From Betaproteobacteria bacterium HGW-Betaproteobacteria-16 (GTDB taxonomy: Bacteria; Pseudomonadota; Gammaproteobacteria; Burkholderiales; Burkholderiaceae_C), in assembly GCA_002840835.1 (NCBI GenBank), contig PHCQ01000015.1, positions 1 to 64,000 of the forward strand: a DNA stretch of 64,000 bases, written 5' to 3'. Shown one piece after another: positions 11,791-21,569 of the stretch. A model generated the notes under the pieces. It saw only the letters and a program-made list of their open reading frames with translations. It made no database searches and was not told the origin of the DNA. The position numbers were made by a program, and so were the translations under genes. Each line of letters opens with the position of its first letter. Position 1 is the first letter of the stretch.

Positions 11791-11889
11791 TGCTAGGTCG
11801 AGTCTACGTGAGTGTGTGATGTCACTTCTTGTCAGAAGCGTGTGTCGGCGTGCATTGCTGGCGATTTCGGGGCCTTTTCTGATGGGCAG

Positions 11890-11960
11890 GTTTGTGGTCA
11901 TTCAGTCATTGAAATTCATGATATGAAATCGACATGCACATATTGAAATTATGAAAACAT
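11890..11960. promoter_or_regulatory. AT-rich divergent control region with direct repeat, upstream of aceE
   Basis: The 240-bp gap between the kinase start and aceE contains a sharply AT-rich stretch. Within it a near-perfect direct repeat occurs: ATTGAAATTCATGA at 11908-11921 and ATTGAAATTATGA at 11942-11954, 34 bp start to start, about three helical turns. This looks like a tandem operator or UP-element cluster for aceE and possibly for the divergent kinase gene. No convincing sigma70 -35/-10 pair could be fixed by eye. Confidence 0.4.
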
Positions 11961-12030
11961 TGTGGGAAAATCCGTGACACGGTGGAAAGCCCGCCTTAAG
12001 CTTGATTTCAAACCCAAAAAGGAGACAGAC

Positions 12031-14733
12031 ATGTCAGTGACCGACCCGCACAACGGCCAGAGTGCTGTGGACGTGGACAGCCAGGAAACCCGGGAATGGA
12101 TGGACGCACTGGCTGCGGTCATCGAGCGTGAAGGCCCCGAACGGGCGCACTTTCTTCTGGAGCAGCTTCTTGAAGAGGCTCGCCAAAACAGCATCGATCT
12201 GCCGTTTTCTGCGAATACGGGCTACGTCAACACCATTGAGCCCGACGAAGAGCAGCGCTGCCCCGGCAACATTGAAATCGAAGAGCGCCTGCGCGCTTAC
12301 ATGCGCTGGAACGCCATGGCCATGGTGGTCAAGGCCAATCGCCATCACCCTGAAGATGGCGGCGACCTGGGAGGTCACATCGGGTCGTTTGCTTCGCTGG
12401 CCCACATGTTTGGTGCCGGCTTCAACCACTTCTGGCATGCCGAGAGCGAAAACCACGGCGGCGACTGCCTCTACATCCAGGGCCACGTATCACCCGGCGT
12501 GTACGCCCGGGCCTACCTGGAAGGCCGCCTGACCGAAGAGCAACTGCTGCACTTCCGCCAGGAAGTCGATGGCAAGGGGCTCTCCAGCTACCCGCATCCC
12601 AAGCTGATGCCCGAGTTCTGGCAGTTCCCGACCGTGTCCATGGGTCTGGGTCCGCTGATGGCAATCTATCAGGCGCGTTTTTTGAAGTACCTGCATGCCC
12701 GCGGCATCGCCAACACCGAAAACCGCAAAGTCTGGGTGTTCTGCGGCGACGGTGAAATGGACGAGGTCGAATCCCTGGGGGCCATCAGCCTGGCCGCCCG
12801 CGAGAAGCTCGACAACCTGATTTTTGTCGTCAACTGCAACCTGCAGCGCCTGGACGGTCCGGTGCGTGGCAACGGCAAGATCATTCAGGAACTCGAAGGC
12901 GAGTTCCGCGGTTCTGGCTGGAATGTGATCAAGCTGTTGTGGGGCAGCAATTGGGACCCGCTGCTGGCGCGCGACAAGGACGGCGCGTTGCGCAAGATCA
13001 TGATGGACACGGTCGATGGCGACTACCAGTCGTTCAAGGCCAATGACGGTGCCTACGTGCGCAAGCATTTCTTCGGTCGCGATCCCAAGACCCTGGAGAT
13101 GGTGGCCCACATGACAGACGACGAAATCTGGAACCTGCGTCGCGGCGGGCACGATCCGCACAAGGTCTACGCTGCCTACCACCGAGCTGTGAACCACAAG
13201 GACCAGCCCACCGTGCTGCTGATCAAGACCGTGAAAGGTTTTGGCATGGGCAAATCGGGCGAGGGCAAGAACACCGTTCACCAGACCAAGAAACTCACCG
13301 ATGAAGACATCAAGATCTTCCGCGACCGCTTCAATCTGCCCATTCCAGACAGCGAACTGGCCAAGATCCCGTTCTACAAGCCGGCCGACGACACGCCGGA
13401 AATGCAGTACCTGCACGAGCGTCGCAAGGCTCTGGGCGGCTACCTGCCCAAACGCCGCACCAAGGCCGACGAGAGTTTCACCGTGCCCTCGCTGGAGACC
13501 TTCAAGGCCGTGCTGGAACCCACCGCCGAAGGGCGCGAGATCAGCACCACGCAGGCCTATGTGCGTTTCCTGACCCAGTTGCTGCGCGATCAGGCGTTGG
13601 GCCCGCGTGTGGTCCCCATTCTGGTGGACGAAGCCCGCACCTTCGGTATGGAAGGCCTGTTCCGCCAGGTGGGCATCTACAACCCGGCAGGCCAGCAGTA
13701 CACCCCGGTAGATAAAGACCAGGTCATGTACTACAAGGAAGACAAGGCCGGCCAGATCTTGCAGGAAGGCATCAACGAAGCCGGCGGCATGAGCAGCTGG
13801 ATCGCGGCAGCCACCTCGTACAGCACCAGCAACCGCATCATGGTGCCGTTCTACGTGTACTACTCGATGTTCGGTTTCCAGCGCGTGGGCGACCTGGCAT
13901 GGGCCGCTGGCGACATGCAGGCCCGGGGCTTCCTGCTGGGTGGCACGTCCGGTCGCACCACGCTCAACGGTGAAGGCCTGCAACACGAAGACGGCCACAG
14001 CCACATTCTGGCCGGCACCATTCCCAACTGCGTCAGCTACGACCCCACTTTTGCGCATGAGGTGGGCGTGATCCTGCACCATGGCTTGAAGCGCATGGTG
14101 GAGAAGCAGGACAACGTCTTCTACTACCTGACGCTGCTGAACGAAAACTACGCCATGCCCGGCCTCACGCCAGGTACGGAAGAGCAGATCATCAAGGGCA
14201 TGTACCTGTGCAAACCCGGTGCCAAGGGTGACAAGCGGGTGCAACTGCTGGGTTCTGGCACCATCCTGCGCGAGTCCATCGCGGCTCAGGCGCTGCTTGA
14301 GAAAGACTGGGGCGTGGCTGCCGATGTGTGGAGCTGCCCGAGCTTCAACGAGCTGACCCGTGACGGCCAGGACGCCGAGCGCTGGAACCTGTTGCACCCC
14401 ACAGAGGCGCAACGCACACCCTTCGTGGCGCAGCAACTGGAAAAGCATGCTGGCCCGGTCGTGGCGTCCACCGACTACATGAAGGCCTATGCCGAGCAGA
14501 TCCGACCGTTCATTCCCAAGGGTCGTGCGTACCGCGTGCTGGGCACCGACGGCTTTGGTCGCAGCGACTTCCGCAGCAAGCTGCGTGAACACTTCGAGGT
14601 GAACCGTCACTACATCGTGGTTTCTGCGCTGCGTGCACTGGCCGATGAGGGCGTGATCCCTTTGACCAAGGTCACTGAAGCGATCCAGAAGTACGGCATC
14701 AAGACCGACAAGGTCAACCCGCTCTACGCATGA
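12031..14733 (+). CDS. aceE: Pyruvate dehydrogenase E1 component (homodimeric)
   Basis: The 900-residue protein is full length for the single-chain E1 of Gram-negative bacteria. It decarboxylates pyruvate with TPP and passes the acetyl group to lipoyl-E2. Recognisable stretches are GDLGGHIGSFASLAHMFGAG, the TPP-site region VFCGDGEMDEVESLGAI with VVNCNLQRLDGPVRGN, and GEGLQHEDGHSH. The start at 12031 is preceded by AGGAGACAGAC; an in-frame extension to 11962 lacks family similarity. It is the first gene of aceE-aceF-lpdA. A structured repeat begins right after its stop, between E1 and E2. Confidence 0.98.
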   Translation: MSVTDPHNGQSAVDVDSQETREWMDALAAVIEREGPERAHFLLEQLLEEARQNSIDLPFSANTGYVNTIEPDEEQRCPGNIEIEERLRAYMRWNAMAMVVKANRHHPEDGGDLGGHIGSFASLAHMFGAGFNHFWHAESENHGGDCLYIQGHVSPGVYARAYLEGRLTEEQLLHFRQEVDGKGLSSYPHPKLMPEFWQFPTVSMGLGPLMAIYQARFLKYLHARGIANTENRKVWVFCGDGEMDEVESLGAISLAAREKLDNLIFVVNCNLQRLDGPVRGNGKIIQELEGEFRGSGWNVIKLLWGSNWDPLLARDKDGALRKIMMDTVDGDYQSFKANDGAYVRKHFFGRDPKTLEMVAHMTDDEIWNLRRGGHDPHKVYAAYHRAVNHKDQPTVLLIKTVKGFGMGKSGEGKNTVHQTKKLTDEDIKIFRDRFNLPIPDSELAKIPFYKPADDTPEMQYLHERRKALGGYLPKRRTKADESFTVPSLETFKAVLEPTAEGREISTTQAYVRFLTQLLRDQALGPRVVPILVDEARTFGMEGLFRQVGIYNPAGQQYTPVDKDQVMYYKEDKAGQILQEGINEAGGMSSWIAAATSYSTSNRIMVPFYVYYSMFGFQRVGDLAWAAGDMQARGFLLGGTSGRTTLNGEGLQHEDGHSHILAGTIPNCVSYDPTFAHEVGVILHHGLKRMVEKQDNVFYYLTLLNENYAMPGLTPGTEEQIIKGMYLCKPGAKGDKRVQLLGSGTILRESIAAQALLEKDWGVAADVWSCPSFNELTRDGQDAERWNLLHPTEAQRTPFVAQQLEKHAGPVVASTDYMKAYAEQIRPFIPKGRAYRVLGTDGFGRSDFRSKLREHFEVNRHYIVVSALRALADEGVIPLTKVTEAIQKYGIKTDKVNPLYA

Positions 14734-14734
14734 A

Positions 14735-14820
14735 GCGGGCTCACCCCTGCAGCGCCTTCGGCGCTTCCCCCACAGAGGGGCGAAATCAGCCGGCTGGTCA
14801 GGCCAGCGCGGCGGTTTCCC
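14735..14820 (+). repeat. Three-hairpin intergenic repeat, copy 1 (divergent inner hairpin)
   Basis: It begins 2 bp after the aceE stop. Hairpin A is GCGCC-TTCG-GCGC, hairpin B pairs CCCC with GGGG, and hairpin C has outer arms GAAATC (14782-14787) and GGTTTC (14813-14818, one G-U pair) enclosing GCTGG/CCAGC. The layout matches the copies at 34.6, 54.5 and 56.7 kb, but the inner loop differs from their CCGGCAAAGCCGG. It may modulate mRNA stability between aceE and aceF; it has no terminator-like T-run. Confidence 0.6.
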
Positions 14821-14870
14821 GGGTTGAAGGCATTGCCTTCGGCGCACTGAACATCTGATTGGAGACAGAC

Positions 14871-16532
14871 ATGGCATTGGTTGAAGTGAAAGTCCCGGAC
14901 ATCGGCGACTTTGATGAGGTGGCGGTGATTGAACTGCTGGTCAAGGTGGGTGACTCCGTCAAGGCGGAGCAGTCGCTGATCACGGTGGAGTCTGACAAGG
15001 CATCGATGGAGATCCCGTCGAGCACGGCTGGCGTGGTCAAGGAGCTCAAGGTTGCACTGGGCGACAAGGTGAAGGAAGGCTCCGTGGTGCTGGTGGTTGA
15101 GGCCGCTGGCGATGCCGCAGGCCCCGCGCCAGTTGCGGCCCCGGCCGCCGCAGCACCGGCGCCAGCCCCTGCAGCAGCGCCGGTGGCAGCTTCGGCACCG
15201 GCAACGGCACCGGCCGCCGCTGGGCCCGTTCAGGTTTTTGTACCCGACATCGGCGATTTCAAGGACGTGGCCGTCATCGAAGTGCTCGTGAAGCCTGGCG
15301 ATGCCATCAAGGTGGAACAGAGCCTGATCACGGTCGAATCCGACAAGGCCTCGATGGAGATTCCTTCTTCTGCTGCGGGCTTGCTCAAGGAGCTCAAGGT
15401 CAAGGTAGGCGACAAGGTCAACATCGGGGATTTGCTGGCGGTCCTGGAAGGCGCTGCAGGTGCCTCGGCGCCGGCGCCAGCGGCGCCTGCCGCCTCGCCG
15501 GCCGCTCCCGCAGCAGCGCCTGCAACCGTCGCCGCTCCTGCTGCTGCCACCGCATCCCCCGCTGCATCCCCGGCCCACAACCCCACCAGCACCCCCGCAC
15601 TGGGTCTGCCGCACGCCTCGCCCTCGGTGCGCAAGTTCGCGCGCGAACTCGGCGTGCCGCTGGAGGAAGTCCAGGGCAAAGGCCCCAAAGGCCGCATCAC
15701 GCTGGACGATGTGCAGGGTTTCACCAAATCGGTCATGGCTGGCGCCGTGCAGACACGGGCGCAGGCCGCCAAAGCGCCCGCTGGTGGCGGTGGCTCAGAG
15801 CTGGGTCTGATTCCCTGGCCGAAAGTCGACTTCACCAAGTTCGGCCCCATTGAGCGCAAGGAGATGGGCCGTATCAAGAAGATCAGCGGTGCCAACCTGT
15901 TGCGCAACGCGGTAATGATTCCGGCCGTCACCAACCATGACGACGCCGACATCACCGACCTCGAAGCTTTCCGTGTCTCCACCAACAAGGAAAACGAGAA
16001 GAGCGGTGTGAAGGTCACGATGCTGGCCTTCCTGATCAAGGCCTGTGTGGCCGCGCTCAAGAAATTCCCTGAGTTCAACAGCAGCCTGGACGGCGATGCG
16101 CTGATCTACAAGCAGTACTACCACATTGGTTTTGCTGCCGATACGCCGAACGGCTTGGTCGTTCCGGTCATCAAGGACGCGGACAAGAAGGGCGTACTGC
16201 AGATCAGCCAGGAAATGGGTGAGCTCGCCAAGAAAGCGCGCGATGGCAAGCTGGGTCCGGCCGACATGTCCGGTGCCTGCTTCACCATCTCCTCGCTGGG
16301 AGGCATTGGTGGCCGCTATTTCACCCCCATCATCAACGCGCCTGAAGTCGCCATTCTCGGCGTCTGCAAAAGCCAGATGGAGCCGGTATGGGACGGCAAG
16401 GCCTTCCAGCCGCGCCTGATGCTGCCACTGTCACTCACCTGGGACCACCGCGTGATCGACGGCGCCGCTGCGGCCCGCTTCAACGCGTACCTCGGCCAGA
16501 TCCTCGGCGACTTCCGCCGGGTGTTGCTGTAA
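14871..16532 (+). CDS. aceF: Dihydrolipoamide acetyltransferase (PDH E2), two lipoyl domains
   Basis: The ~553-residue E2 core of pyruvate dehydrogenase has two N-terminal lipoyl domains, each with the [12 protein letters not shown] lipoylation site (first Lys at residue 43), joined by long Ala/Pro-rich linkers. A peripheral subunit-binding domain (ASPSVRKFARELGV) and the C-terminal catalytic domain with DHRVIDG follow. The start at 14871 follows TTGGAGACAGAC; the ATG 12 bp upstream is less likely. It transfers acetyl groups to CoA. lpdA follows after 12 bp, so both are surely co-transcribed. Confidence 0.98.
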   Translation: MALVEVKVPDIGDFDEVAVIELLVKVGDSVKAEQSLITVESDKASMEIPSSTAGVVKELKVALGDKVKEGSVVLVVEAAGDAAGPAPVAAPAAAAPAPAPAAAPVAASAPATAPAAAGPVQVFVPDIGDFKDVAVIEVLVKPGDAIKVEQSLITVESDKASMEIPSSAAGLLKELKVKVGDKVNIGDLLAVLEGAAGASAPAPAAPAASPAAPAAAPATVAAPAAATASPAASPAHNPTSTPALGLPHASPSVRKFARELGVPLEEVQGKGPKGRITLDDVQGFTKSVMAGAVQTRAQAAKAPAGGGGSELGLIPWPKVDFTKFGPIERKEMGRIKKISGANLLRNAVMIPAVTNHDDADITDLEAFRVSTNKENEKSGVKVTMLAFLIKACVAALKKFPEFNSSLDGDALIYKQYYHIGFAADTPNGLVVPVIKDADKKGVLQISQEMGELAKKARDGKLGPADMSGACFTISSLGGIGGRYFTPIINAPEVAILGVCKSQMEPVWDGKAFQPRLMLPLSLTWDHRVIDGAAAARFNAYLGQILGDFRRVLL

Positions 16533-16544
16533 AGGAACCGGCAC

Positions 16545-18389
16545 ATGGCAAATATTGATATCCAGGTTCCTGACATCGGCGACTTCGACGAAGTGGCCGT
16601 GATCGAATTGCTGGTCAAGCCCGGCGACACCGTCAAGGCCGAGCAGTCGCTCATCACCGTGGAGTCTGACAAGGCTTCGATGGAGATCCCTTCTTCGCAC
16701 GCTGGCGTGGTGAAGGAGTTGAAGGTCAAGCTGGGCGACAAGGTCAAGCAAGGTTCCGTGGTGCTGGTGCTCGAAGCCGAGGGCGCTGCCAGTGCACCTG
16801 CTTCGTCCGCCCCGGCCCCAGCGGCCGCAGTGCCGACAGCGGCCCCCGCACCCGCACCGGCCGCAGCGCCGGTCGTCGCGCCCACGGCGTCCAGCTTCGC
16901 TGGCAGTGCTGACATCGAGTGCGATGTGCTCGTGCTCGGCGCCGGCCCGGGTGGCTATTCGGCCGCCTTCCGCGCCGCCGACCTCGGCCTCAAGGTCGTG
17001 ATCGTCGAGCGTTACGCCCAGCTCGGTGGCGTGTGCCTGAACGTGGGCTGCATCCCATCGAAGGCGCTGCTGCACGTGGCGGCCGTGATGGATGAGGTGA
17101 GCCACATGGCAGACCTGGGCGTGGAGTTTGGCCGGCCCATCGTCAACATCGAGAAGCTGCGTGGTCACAAGGAAAAGGTGATCGGCAAACTCACTGGTGG
17201 TCTGGCGGCCATGGCCAAGATGCGCAAGGTCACCACCGTGCGTGGCTACGGCGCTTTCGTTGGCCCCAACCACGTGGAAGTGGAAGAGACCACCGGCACT
17301 GGCCAGGAAAAAACCGGCAGCAAGAAAGTGGTGGCCTTCAAGAAGTGCATCATCGCCGCCGGTTCACAAGCCGTGCGCCTGCCCTTCATGCCCGACGATC
17401 CGCGTGTGGTCGACAGCACCGGTGCCTTGGCGCTGAAGGATGTGCCCAAGCGCATGCTGATCCTGGGCGGCGGCATCATCGGCCTGGAAATGGGCACGGT
17501 GTACAGCACGCTGGGCGCGCGCCTGGACGTGGTGGAAATGCTCGACGGCCTGATGCAGGGCGCTGACCGCGATCTGGTGAAGATCTGGCAGAAGATGAAC
17601 GCCAAGCGTTTCGACAACATCATGCTCAAGACCAAGACGGTGGGGGCCAAGGCCACGCCCGAAGGTATTGAAGTGAGGTTCGAGAGCGCCGAGCCCGGTG
17701 GCACCGCGCCCGCGCCGCAGGTCTACGACCTGGTGCTGCAGGCCGTGGGCCGCACACCCAACGGCAAGAAGATCGCCGCCGACAAGGCCGGCGTGGCCGT
17801 CACCGACCGCGGCTTCATCAACGTCGACATCCAGATGCGCACCAACGTGCCACACATCTTCGCCATCGGCGACATCGTGGGCCAGCCCATGCTGGCGCAC
17901 AAGGCGGTGCACGAGGCCCACGTGGCAGCCGAGGTGATCGCTGGTGAACTGCAGGGCAACAAGGAACTGGCTGCTGCCGCCTTCAACGCCCGCGTGATCC
18001 CCAGCGTGGCCTACACCGACCCCGAAGTGGCCTGGGTGGGTCTTACCGAAGACCAGGCCAAGGCACAAGGCATCAAGGTCAAGAAGGGCCTGTTCCCCTG
18101 GACCGCCTCAGGTCGCGCCATTGCCAACGGTCGAGACGAAGGCGTGACCAAGCTGCTGTTTGACGACAGTCCTGAAGCACACGGACACGGCAAGATCCTC
18201 GGTGGCGGCATGGTGGGCACGCATGCCGGCGACATGATCGGTGAGGTCGCACTGGCCATTGAAATGGGCGCTGACGCAGTGGATATCGGCAAGACCATTC
18301 ACCCACACCCCACGCTGGGCGAGAGCATCGGCATGGCGGCTGAGGTGGCGCACGGGTCCTGCACCGATTTGCCGCCGAGCAAGAAGTAG
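16545..18389 (+). CDS. lpdA: Dihydrolipoamide dehydrogenase (PDH E3) with N-terminal lipoyl domain
   Basis: The 614-residue protein is about 140 residues longer than typical E3 because it carries its own lipoyl domain (residues ~1-80, Lys43) and an Ala/Pro linker. The E3 body shows the FAD motif [18 protein letters not shown], redox disulfide [16 protein letters not shown]-binding [13 protein letters not shown] and the C-terminal HPHPTLGES with the catalytic His-Glu pair. It reoxidises dihydrolipoyl-E2. Lipoyl-E3 fusions of this kind are known in betaproteobacteria. A strong terminator follows 21 bp after the stop. Confidence 0.97.
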   Translation: MANIDIQVPDIGDFDEVAVIELLVKPGDTVKAEQSLITVESDKASMEIPSSHAGVVKELKVKLGDKVKQGSVVLVLEAEGAASAPASSAPAPAAAVPTAAPAPAPAAAPVVAPTASSFAGSADIECDVLVLGAGPGGYSAAFRAADLGLKVVIVERYAQLGGVCLNVGCIPSKALLHVAAVMDEVSHMADLGVEFGRPIVNIEKLRGHKEKVIGKLTGGLAAMAKMRKVTTVRGYGAFVGPNHVEVEETTGTGQEKTGSKKVVAFKKCIIAAGSQAVRLPFMPDDPRVVDSTGALALKDVPKRMLILGGGIIGLEMGTVYSTLGARLDVVEMLDGLMQGADRDLVKIWQKMNAKRFDNIMLKTKTVGAKATPEGIEVRFESAEPGGTAPAPQVYDLVLQAVGRTPNGKKIAADKAGVAVTDRGFINVDIQMRTNVPHIFAIGDIVGQPMLAHKAVHEAHVAAEVIAGELQGNKELAAAAFNARVIPSVAYTDPEVAWVGLTEDQAKAQGIKVKKGLFPWTASGRAIANGRDEGVTKLLFDDSPEAHGHGKILGGGMVGTHAGDMIGEVALAIEMGADAVDIGKTIHPHPTLGESIGMAAEVAHGSCTDLPPSKK

Positions 18390-18410
18390 GCTTCAAGGCA
18401 AATAGAAGAG

Positions 18411-18441
18411 AGCCCGGTCCAGCAACGGCCCGGGCTTTTTT
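18411..18441 (+). terminator. Rho-independent terminator after lpdA
   Basis: The inverted repeat AGCCCGG (18411-18417) pairs with CCGGGCT (18430-18436), followed by a run of six T residues. It closes the aceE-aceF-lpdA operon. Confidence 0.85.
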
Positions 18442-18569
18442 GCTGTGCGGGCCAGCTTCAGCAGGTTTGTGATTTCTGTGGTGATTGCGCAGGCGATCGA
18501 GAGGCAAAAACCCGGTGTCATCCTTCAGGTGACCGACGCCCCCATTTTTGACGCAGCAACCCCCAGCGA

Positions 18570-19349
18570 CTAAACCTGCAGGCCAAGCTGCGCCAGCAAG
18601 GCCAGGGCGCCGGCAGGCGCTCTCTCTTTGGCGCCGTTGATGAAGTACACAAACACGTCGCGTGATCGCTCGCCGCTGGTCCAGGTGCGCACGCCCTGGG
18701 CCCACTGGGCGATGGCCTCGGGCGTGTAGCCGGTGGGCACGTCGGACTGGCTGCGCATCAGGCGCAGATAGGCAAAGTCGGCCTCGGCATCGGCAATCGC
18801 GGGAAATTTCGGTGAATCGGTGTGCACAGGCACACAGCCGTATTGGCGCGCCAGCGCAAGGAAGGTCGGCGTGGCAAAGCTCTCGTGCCGCACGCCCAGG
18901 GCGTGGCGCAGTTTGCGGCCGTCCACCGCCTTGGGCAGCAGCGCCAGGAAGGCCTCGAAGTCACCCGGTTCGAACGCCTTGGTCGGCATGAACTGCCACA
19001 CGATGGGGCCGAGCTTGTCCTTGAGCTCAGAGATGCCACTCTCCACAAAGCGGTTGATCGAATCGCCCGCATCCGCCAGCACACGTCGGTTCGTCGCAAA
19101 TCGATTGGCCTTGAGCGAAAACATGAAGCCGTCGGGCGTCTCGCTGTGCCACTTGGCGAAGGTGGGCGGTTTGAAGGTGCTGTAGTAGGTGCCGTTGACC
19201 TCAATGGCGCTCAGCCGACGGCTGGCGTAGTGCAACTCCTTGCCGTGCGCGAGGCCTGAGGGGTAGAAATTGTCGCGCCATGGTTCGAAGGTCCAGCCAC
19301 CGATGCCGACGCGGATGTGCTTGCTGCTGCTTTTGCGTGAGTGGCACAT
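18570..19349 (-). CDS. DUF72 family protein (TIM-barrel)
   Basis: The ~259-residue protein has the DUF72/YecE signature: IRVGIGGWTFEPWRDNFYP near the start, YASRRLSAIEVNGTYYSTF, and a C-terminal FVYFINGAKERAPAGAL. DUF72 proteins are TIM-barrel-like and of uncertain biochemical role; no function is claimed. The ATG at 19349 places the first strand ~10 residues in, as usual for the family. An alternative GTG at 19403 overlaps the LysR stop by 4 bp (GTGA) and adds 18 residues; neither start has a strong ribosome site. It is probably co-transcribed with the upstream lysR gene. Confidence 0.85.
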   Translation of the reverse strand: MCHSRKSSSKHIRVGIGGWTFEPWRDNFYPSGLAHGKELHYASRRLSAIEVNGTYYSTFKPPTFAKWHSETPDGFMFSLKANRFATNRRVLADAGDSINRFVESGISELKDKLGPIVWQFMPTKAFEPGDFEAFLALLPKAVDGRKLRHALGVRHESFATPTFLALARQYGCVPVHTDSPKFPAIADAEADFAYLRLMRSQSDVPTGYTPEAIAQWAQGVRTWTSGERSRDVFVYFINGAKERAPAGALALLAQLGLQV

Positions 19350-19399
19350 GGGTTGTGTATCGATTTCCCGCCGAACAAGGAATACACGTTGTCTGCTGC

Positions 19400-20374
19400 T
19401 CACGACACATCCGCCACCAACCCCGCCGTCTCGCGCAGCACGGTGATAAAGGCTTGCGCAGACGGCGAGGGCGGTTCGCCCAGCCGGGTGATCAGACCGT
19501 AGTCGGGCATGCGGTCGGGCAAGTCCATGGGGATGCGTGCCAGCAACCCTTTGTTGACGTACTTTTCAACCAGGGCGGCAGGCTGAAGGGACATCATGTT
19601 GGTGGTGTTCATGAGCTCCAGCGCAAACAGAAAAGACGGCGTCTCCACCACGCCTGCGACCAGTGTCAGGCCTTCGCGGCCAAAGAGGTCGTCGCAGACC
19701 TTGCGCACCGCTGTGGACGCCGGGTACAGAATCCATGGCCAGTGGGCCAGTTCGGTCAGCGGCAGGTTCGCTGTGCCACGCAAGGGGTGGTGCAACCCAC
19801 CCACCACCCATAACGGCTCGGCAGACAGTCGCTCGTAGTGAAACTGGCTGCGCTGCGCCTCGTCGGTGAAGCGCCCGATCATCAGATCAATCTTGCGTTC
19901 TTCCAGCCAGGAGACCAGTTGGTCGCTGCTTTGCTCCAGAATCTTGAGCACCAGCAACGGACGCAGGCGCTGGATTTCCACCACGGATGCCACCAGCAGA
20001 TGGGCAGCAGAGCCCGTGATCGCACCCACGGTGAGGTGGCCGTGGCCCCCTTGTTTGAGGGCGTTGAATTCATCGACAAACTTGCGCTGCCCATCGAGCG
20101 CGGCGCTGGCGTAGCGCAAGGTGAACAGCCCCAGCTCATTGGGTCGCATGCCGCGCGACAGGCGGTCGAACAGGCGTGCCTCCAGGATCTCTTCGATGTC
20201 CATCAGGATCTTGGTGGCCGCAGGCTGTGTCACGTGCATCTGCTCAGCCGTGAGGCGCAGGTTGCGGGTGCGCCCCAGGATGTCCAGAAACTGCAGATGC
20301 CGGAACCGCAACCGCGCACAGGCCTGTGCCAGCGACAAGGGTTTACCCGGAAACTCGTCTGGACTCATAAGCAT
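19400..20374 (-). CDS. LysR-family transcriptional regulator
   Basis: The 324-residue protein has the N-terminal winged helix-turn-helix of LysR proteins (RHLQFLDILGRTRNLRLTAE... VTQPAATKILMDIEEIL) and a ~220-residue substrate-binding domain. It is divergent from the TRAP/sugar-acid dehydratase operon starting at 20525, the classical arrangement for a LysR activator and its target. The inducer is therefore probably a sugar acid or keto-deoxy intermediate. ATGs at 20374 and 20368 are both possible starts. The helix-turn-helix region resembles the GbpR-like group of sugar-binding LysR regulators, which fits the context but is only an impression. Confidence 0.9.
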   Translation of the reverse strand: MLMSPDEFPGKPLSLAQACARLRFRHLQFLDILGRTRNLRLTAEQMHVTQPAATKILMDIEEILEARLFDRLSRGMRPNELGLFTLRYASAALDGQRKFVDEFNALKQGGHGHLTVGAITGSAAHLLVASVVEIQRLRPLLVLKILEQSSDQLVSWLEERKIDLMIGRFTDEAQRSQFHYERLSAEPLWVVGGLHHPLRGTANLPLTELAHWPWILYPASTAVRKVCDDLFGREGLTLVAGVVETPSFLFALELMNTTNMMSLQPAALVEKYVNKGLLARIPMDLPDRMPDYGLITRLGEPPSPSAQAFITVLRETAGLVADVS

Positions 20375-20524
20375 TTGGAATGGATCGTAGCAAAAGATTC
20401 AGTGGACCCGCATCGGTGCGCTCCCTAATCTTCGCCCTGCGTCAAGACGCTTCCACGCAACCGATCGCAGGGCGCCGACGGCCTCGTGCCTCGCGAAACA
20501 GCCATTCCAACGGAGACAAAGATC
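20375..20524. promoter_or_regulatory. Divergent lysR/dctP control region
   Basis: The 150-bp spacer between the LysR gene and the TRAP operon must hold both promoters. A short dyad GCGTC-AA-GACGC lies at 20439-20450. No definite T-N11-A operator or -35/-10 pair could be assigned by eye. The AAACGGAGACAAAG-like purine tract just upstream of the ATG at 20525 is the ribosome site. Confidence 0.35.
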
Positions 20525-21541
20525 ATGAAATTCAAAACCCTCGCTGTGGCCGCCACGGTGCTGGCCGCTCTGGCCGCCCCGGTGTCTGCACAAATCACGG
20601 AACACACGTTCAAGGTCGGTATCGGCCTGAGCGACGACCACCCGCAGGCCCAGGCCGTGCGGCACTTCGCCGAAAGGCTCGCAGCCAAGAGCGGCGGCAA
20701 GATGAACGCCAAACTGTATGCCAGCGGTGCGCTGGGCAACGACGTGAGCATGACGTCGGCCTTGCGCGGCGGCACGCTGGAGATGACCATTCCGGACTCC
20801 TCCACGCTGATGTCGCTGATCAAGCCGTTTGGCGTGCTCAACCTGCCGCTCACCTTCAACAATGAGCAGGAAGCCGACGCCTTGCTGGATGGTCCCTTTG
20901 GTCAGAAGCTGCTGGCCATGTTGCCGGAGAAGGGCCTCGTCGGCCTGGGCTTCTGGGAAAACGGTTTTCGCCATGTGACCAATTCGCGGCGACCCATCAA
21001 CAAGGCCGACGATCTCGCCGGGCTCAAGTTGCGGGTGATACAGAGCCCGCTGTTCCTGGACACGTTCAATGCGCTGGGCACCAACGCCATTCCCATGCCC
21101 TTTACCGAGCTGTACACGGCGATGGAGCAAGCCGCCGTGGATGGGCAGGAGAACCCGCCCGCCACCATCCTGGCCAGCAAGTTCTTTGAGGTGCAGAAAC
21201 ACCTGGTACTGTCGCGCCACATGTACAGCGCCTGGGTGCTGCTCATGTCCAAGAAAACCTGGGACGGCCTGTCGCCTCAGGAGCAGAAGATCGTTCAGGA
21301 GGCCGCACGCGAGGCCACGATTTTTGAGCGCAAGACCATACGCGCTTTCAGTGAAACGGCCCTGGGCGAGCTGAAGAAGGCGGGCATGCAGATCACCGAA
21401 TTGCCGGCTGCCGAACAAGCCAAGCTGCGCACCAAACTGCAGCCTGTGCTGGCCAAGTACGGCAAGGAATTCGGCGAAGAGACCACCAGCGAAATGATGG
21501 GTGAACTGGCCAAGGCCCGCGGCACAGCAACCGCCAAGTAG
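20525..21541 (+). CDS. TRAP transporter substrate-binding protein (DctP), likely sugar acid
   Basis: The 338-residue periplasmic binding protein has signal peptide MKFKTLAVAATVLAALAAPV (cleaved near VSA) and a DctP-family body. Recognisable regions are HTFKVGIGLSDDHPQAQAVRHF, GGTLEMTIPDSS, and LKLRVIQSPL with the conserved substrate-carboxylate arginine. Cognate membrane genes dctQ and dctM lie 3 kb downstream, separated by two dehydratase genes, which argues that the ligand is the sugar acid those enzymes consume. An in-frame extension to 20486 is rejected because it would precede the signal peptide. Confidence 0.93.
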   Translation: MKFKTLAVAATVLAALAAPVSAQITEHTFKVGIGLSDDHPQAQAVRHFAERLAAKSGGKMNAKLYASGALGNDVSMTSALRGGTLEMTIPDSSTLMSLIKPFGVLNLPLTFNNEQEADALLDGPFGQKLLAMLPEKGLVGLGFWENGFRHVTNSRRPINKADDLAGLKLRVIQSPLFLDTFNALGTNAIPMPFTELYTAMEQAAVDGQENPPATILASKFFEVQKHLVLSRHMYSAWVLLMSKKTWDGLSPQEQKIVQEAAREATIFERKTIRAFSETALGELKKAGMQITELPAAEQAKLRTKLQPVLAKYGKEFGEETTSEMMGELAKARGTATAK

Positions 21542-21569
21542 GTCGCCTTCAACAGCACCAACTCAAGCT

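Noticed and set aside
12490-14877. 795-codon open frame antisense to aceE
   Set aside because: It is the mirror of a strongly conserved, GC-biased coding sequence; composition is His/Gln/Val-rich, with no family features and no ribosome site.
14871-16780. Three similar ~230-bp DNA blocks in aceF and lpdA suspected as mobile or tandem repeats
   Set aside because: They are lipoyl domains conserved at protein level; the similarity is explained by domain duplication.
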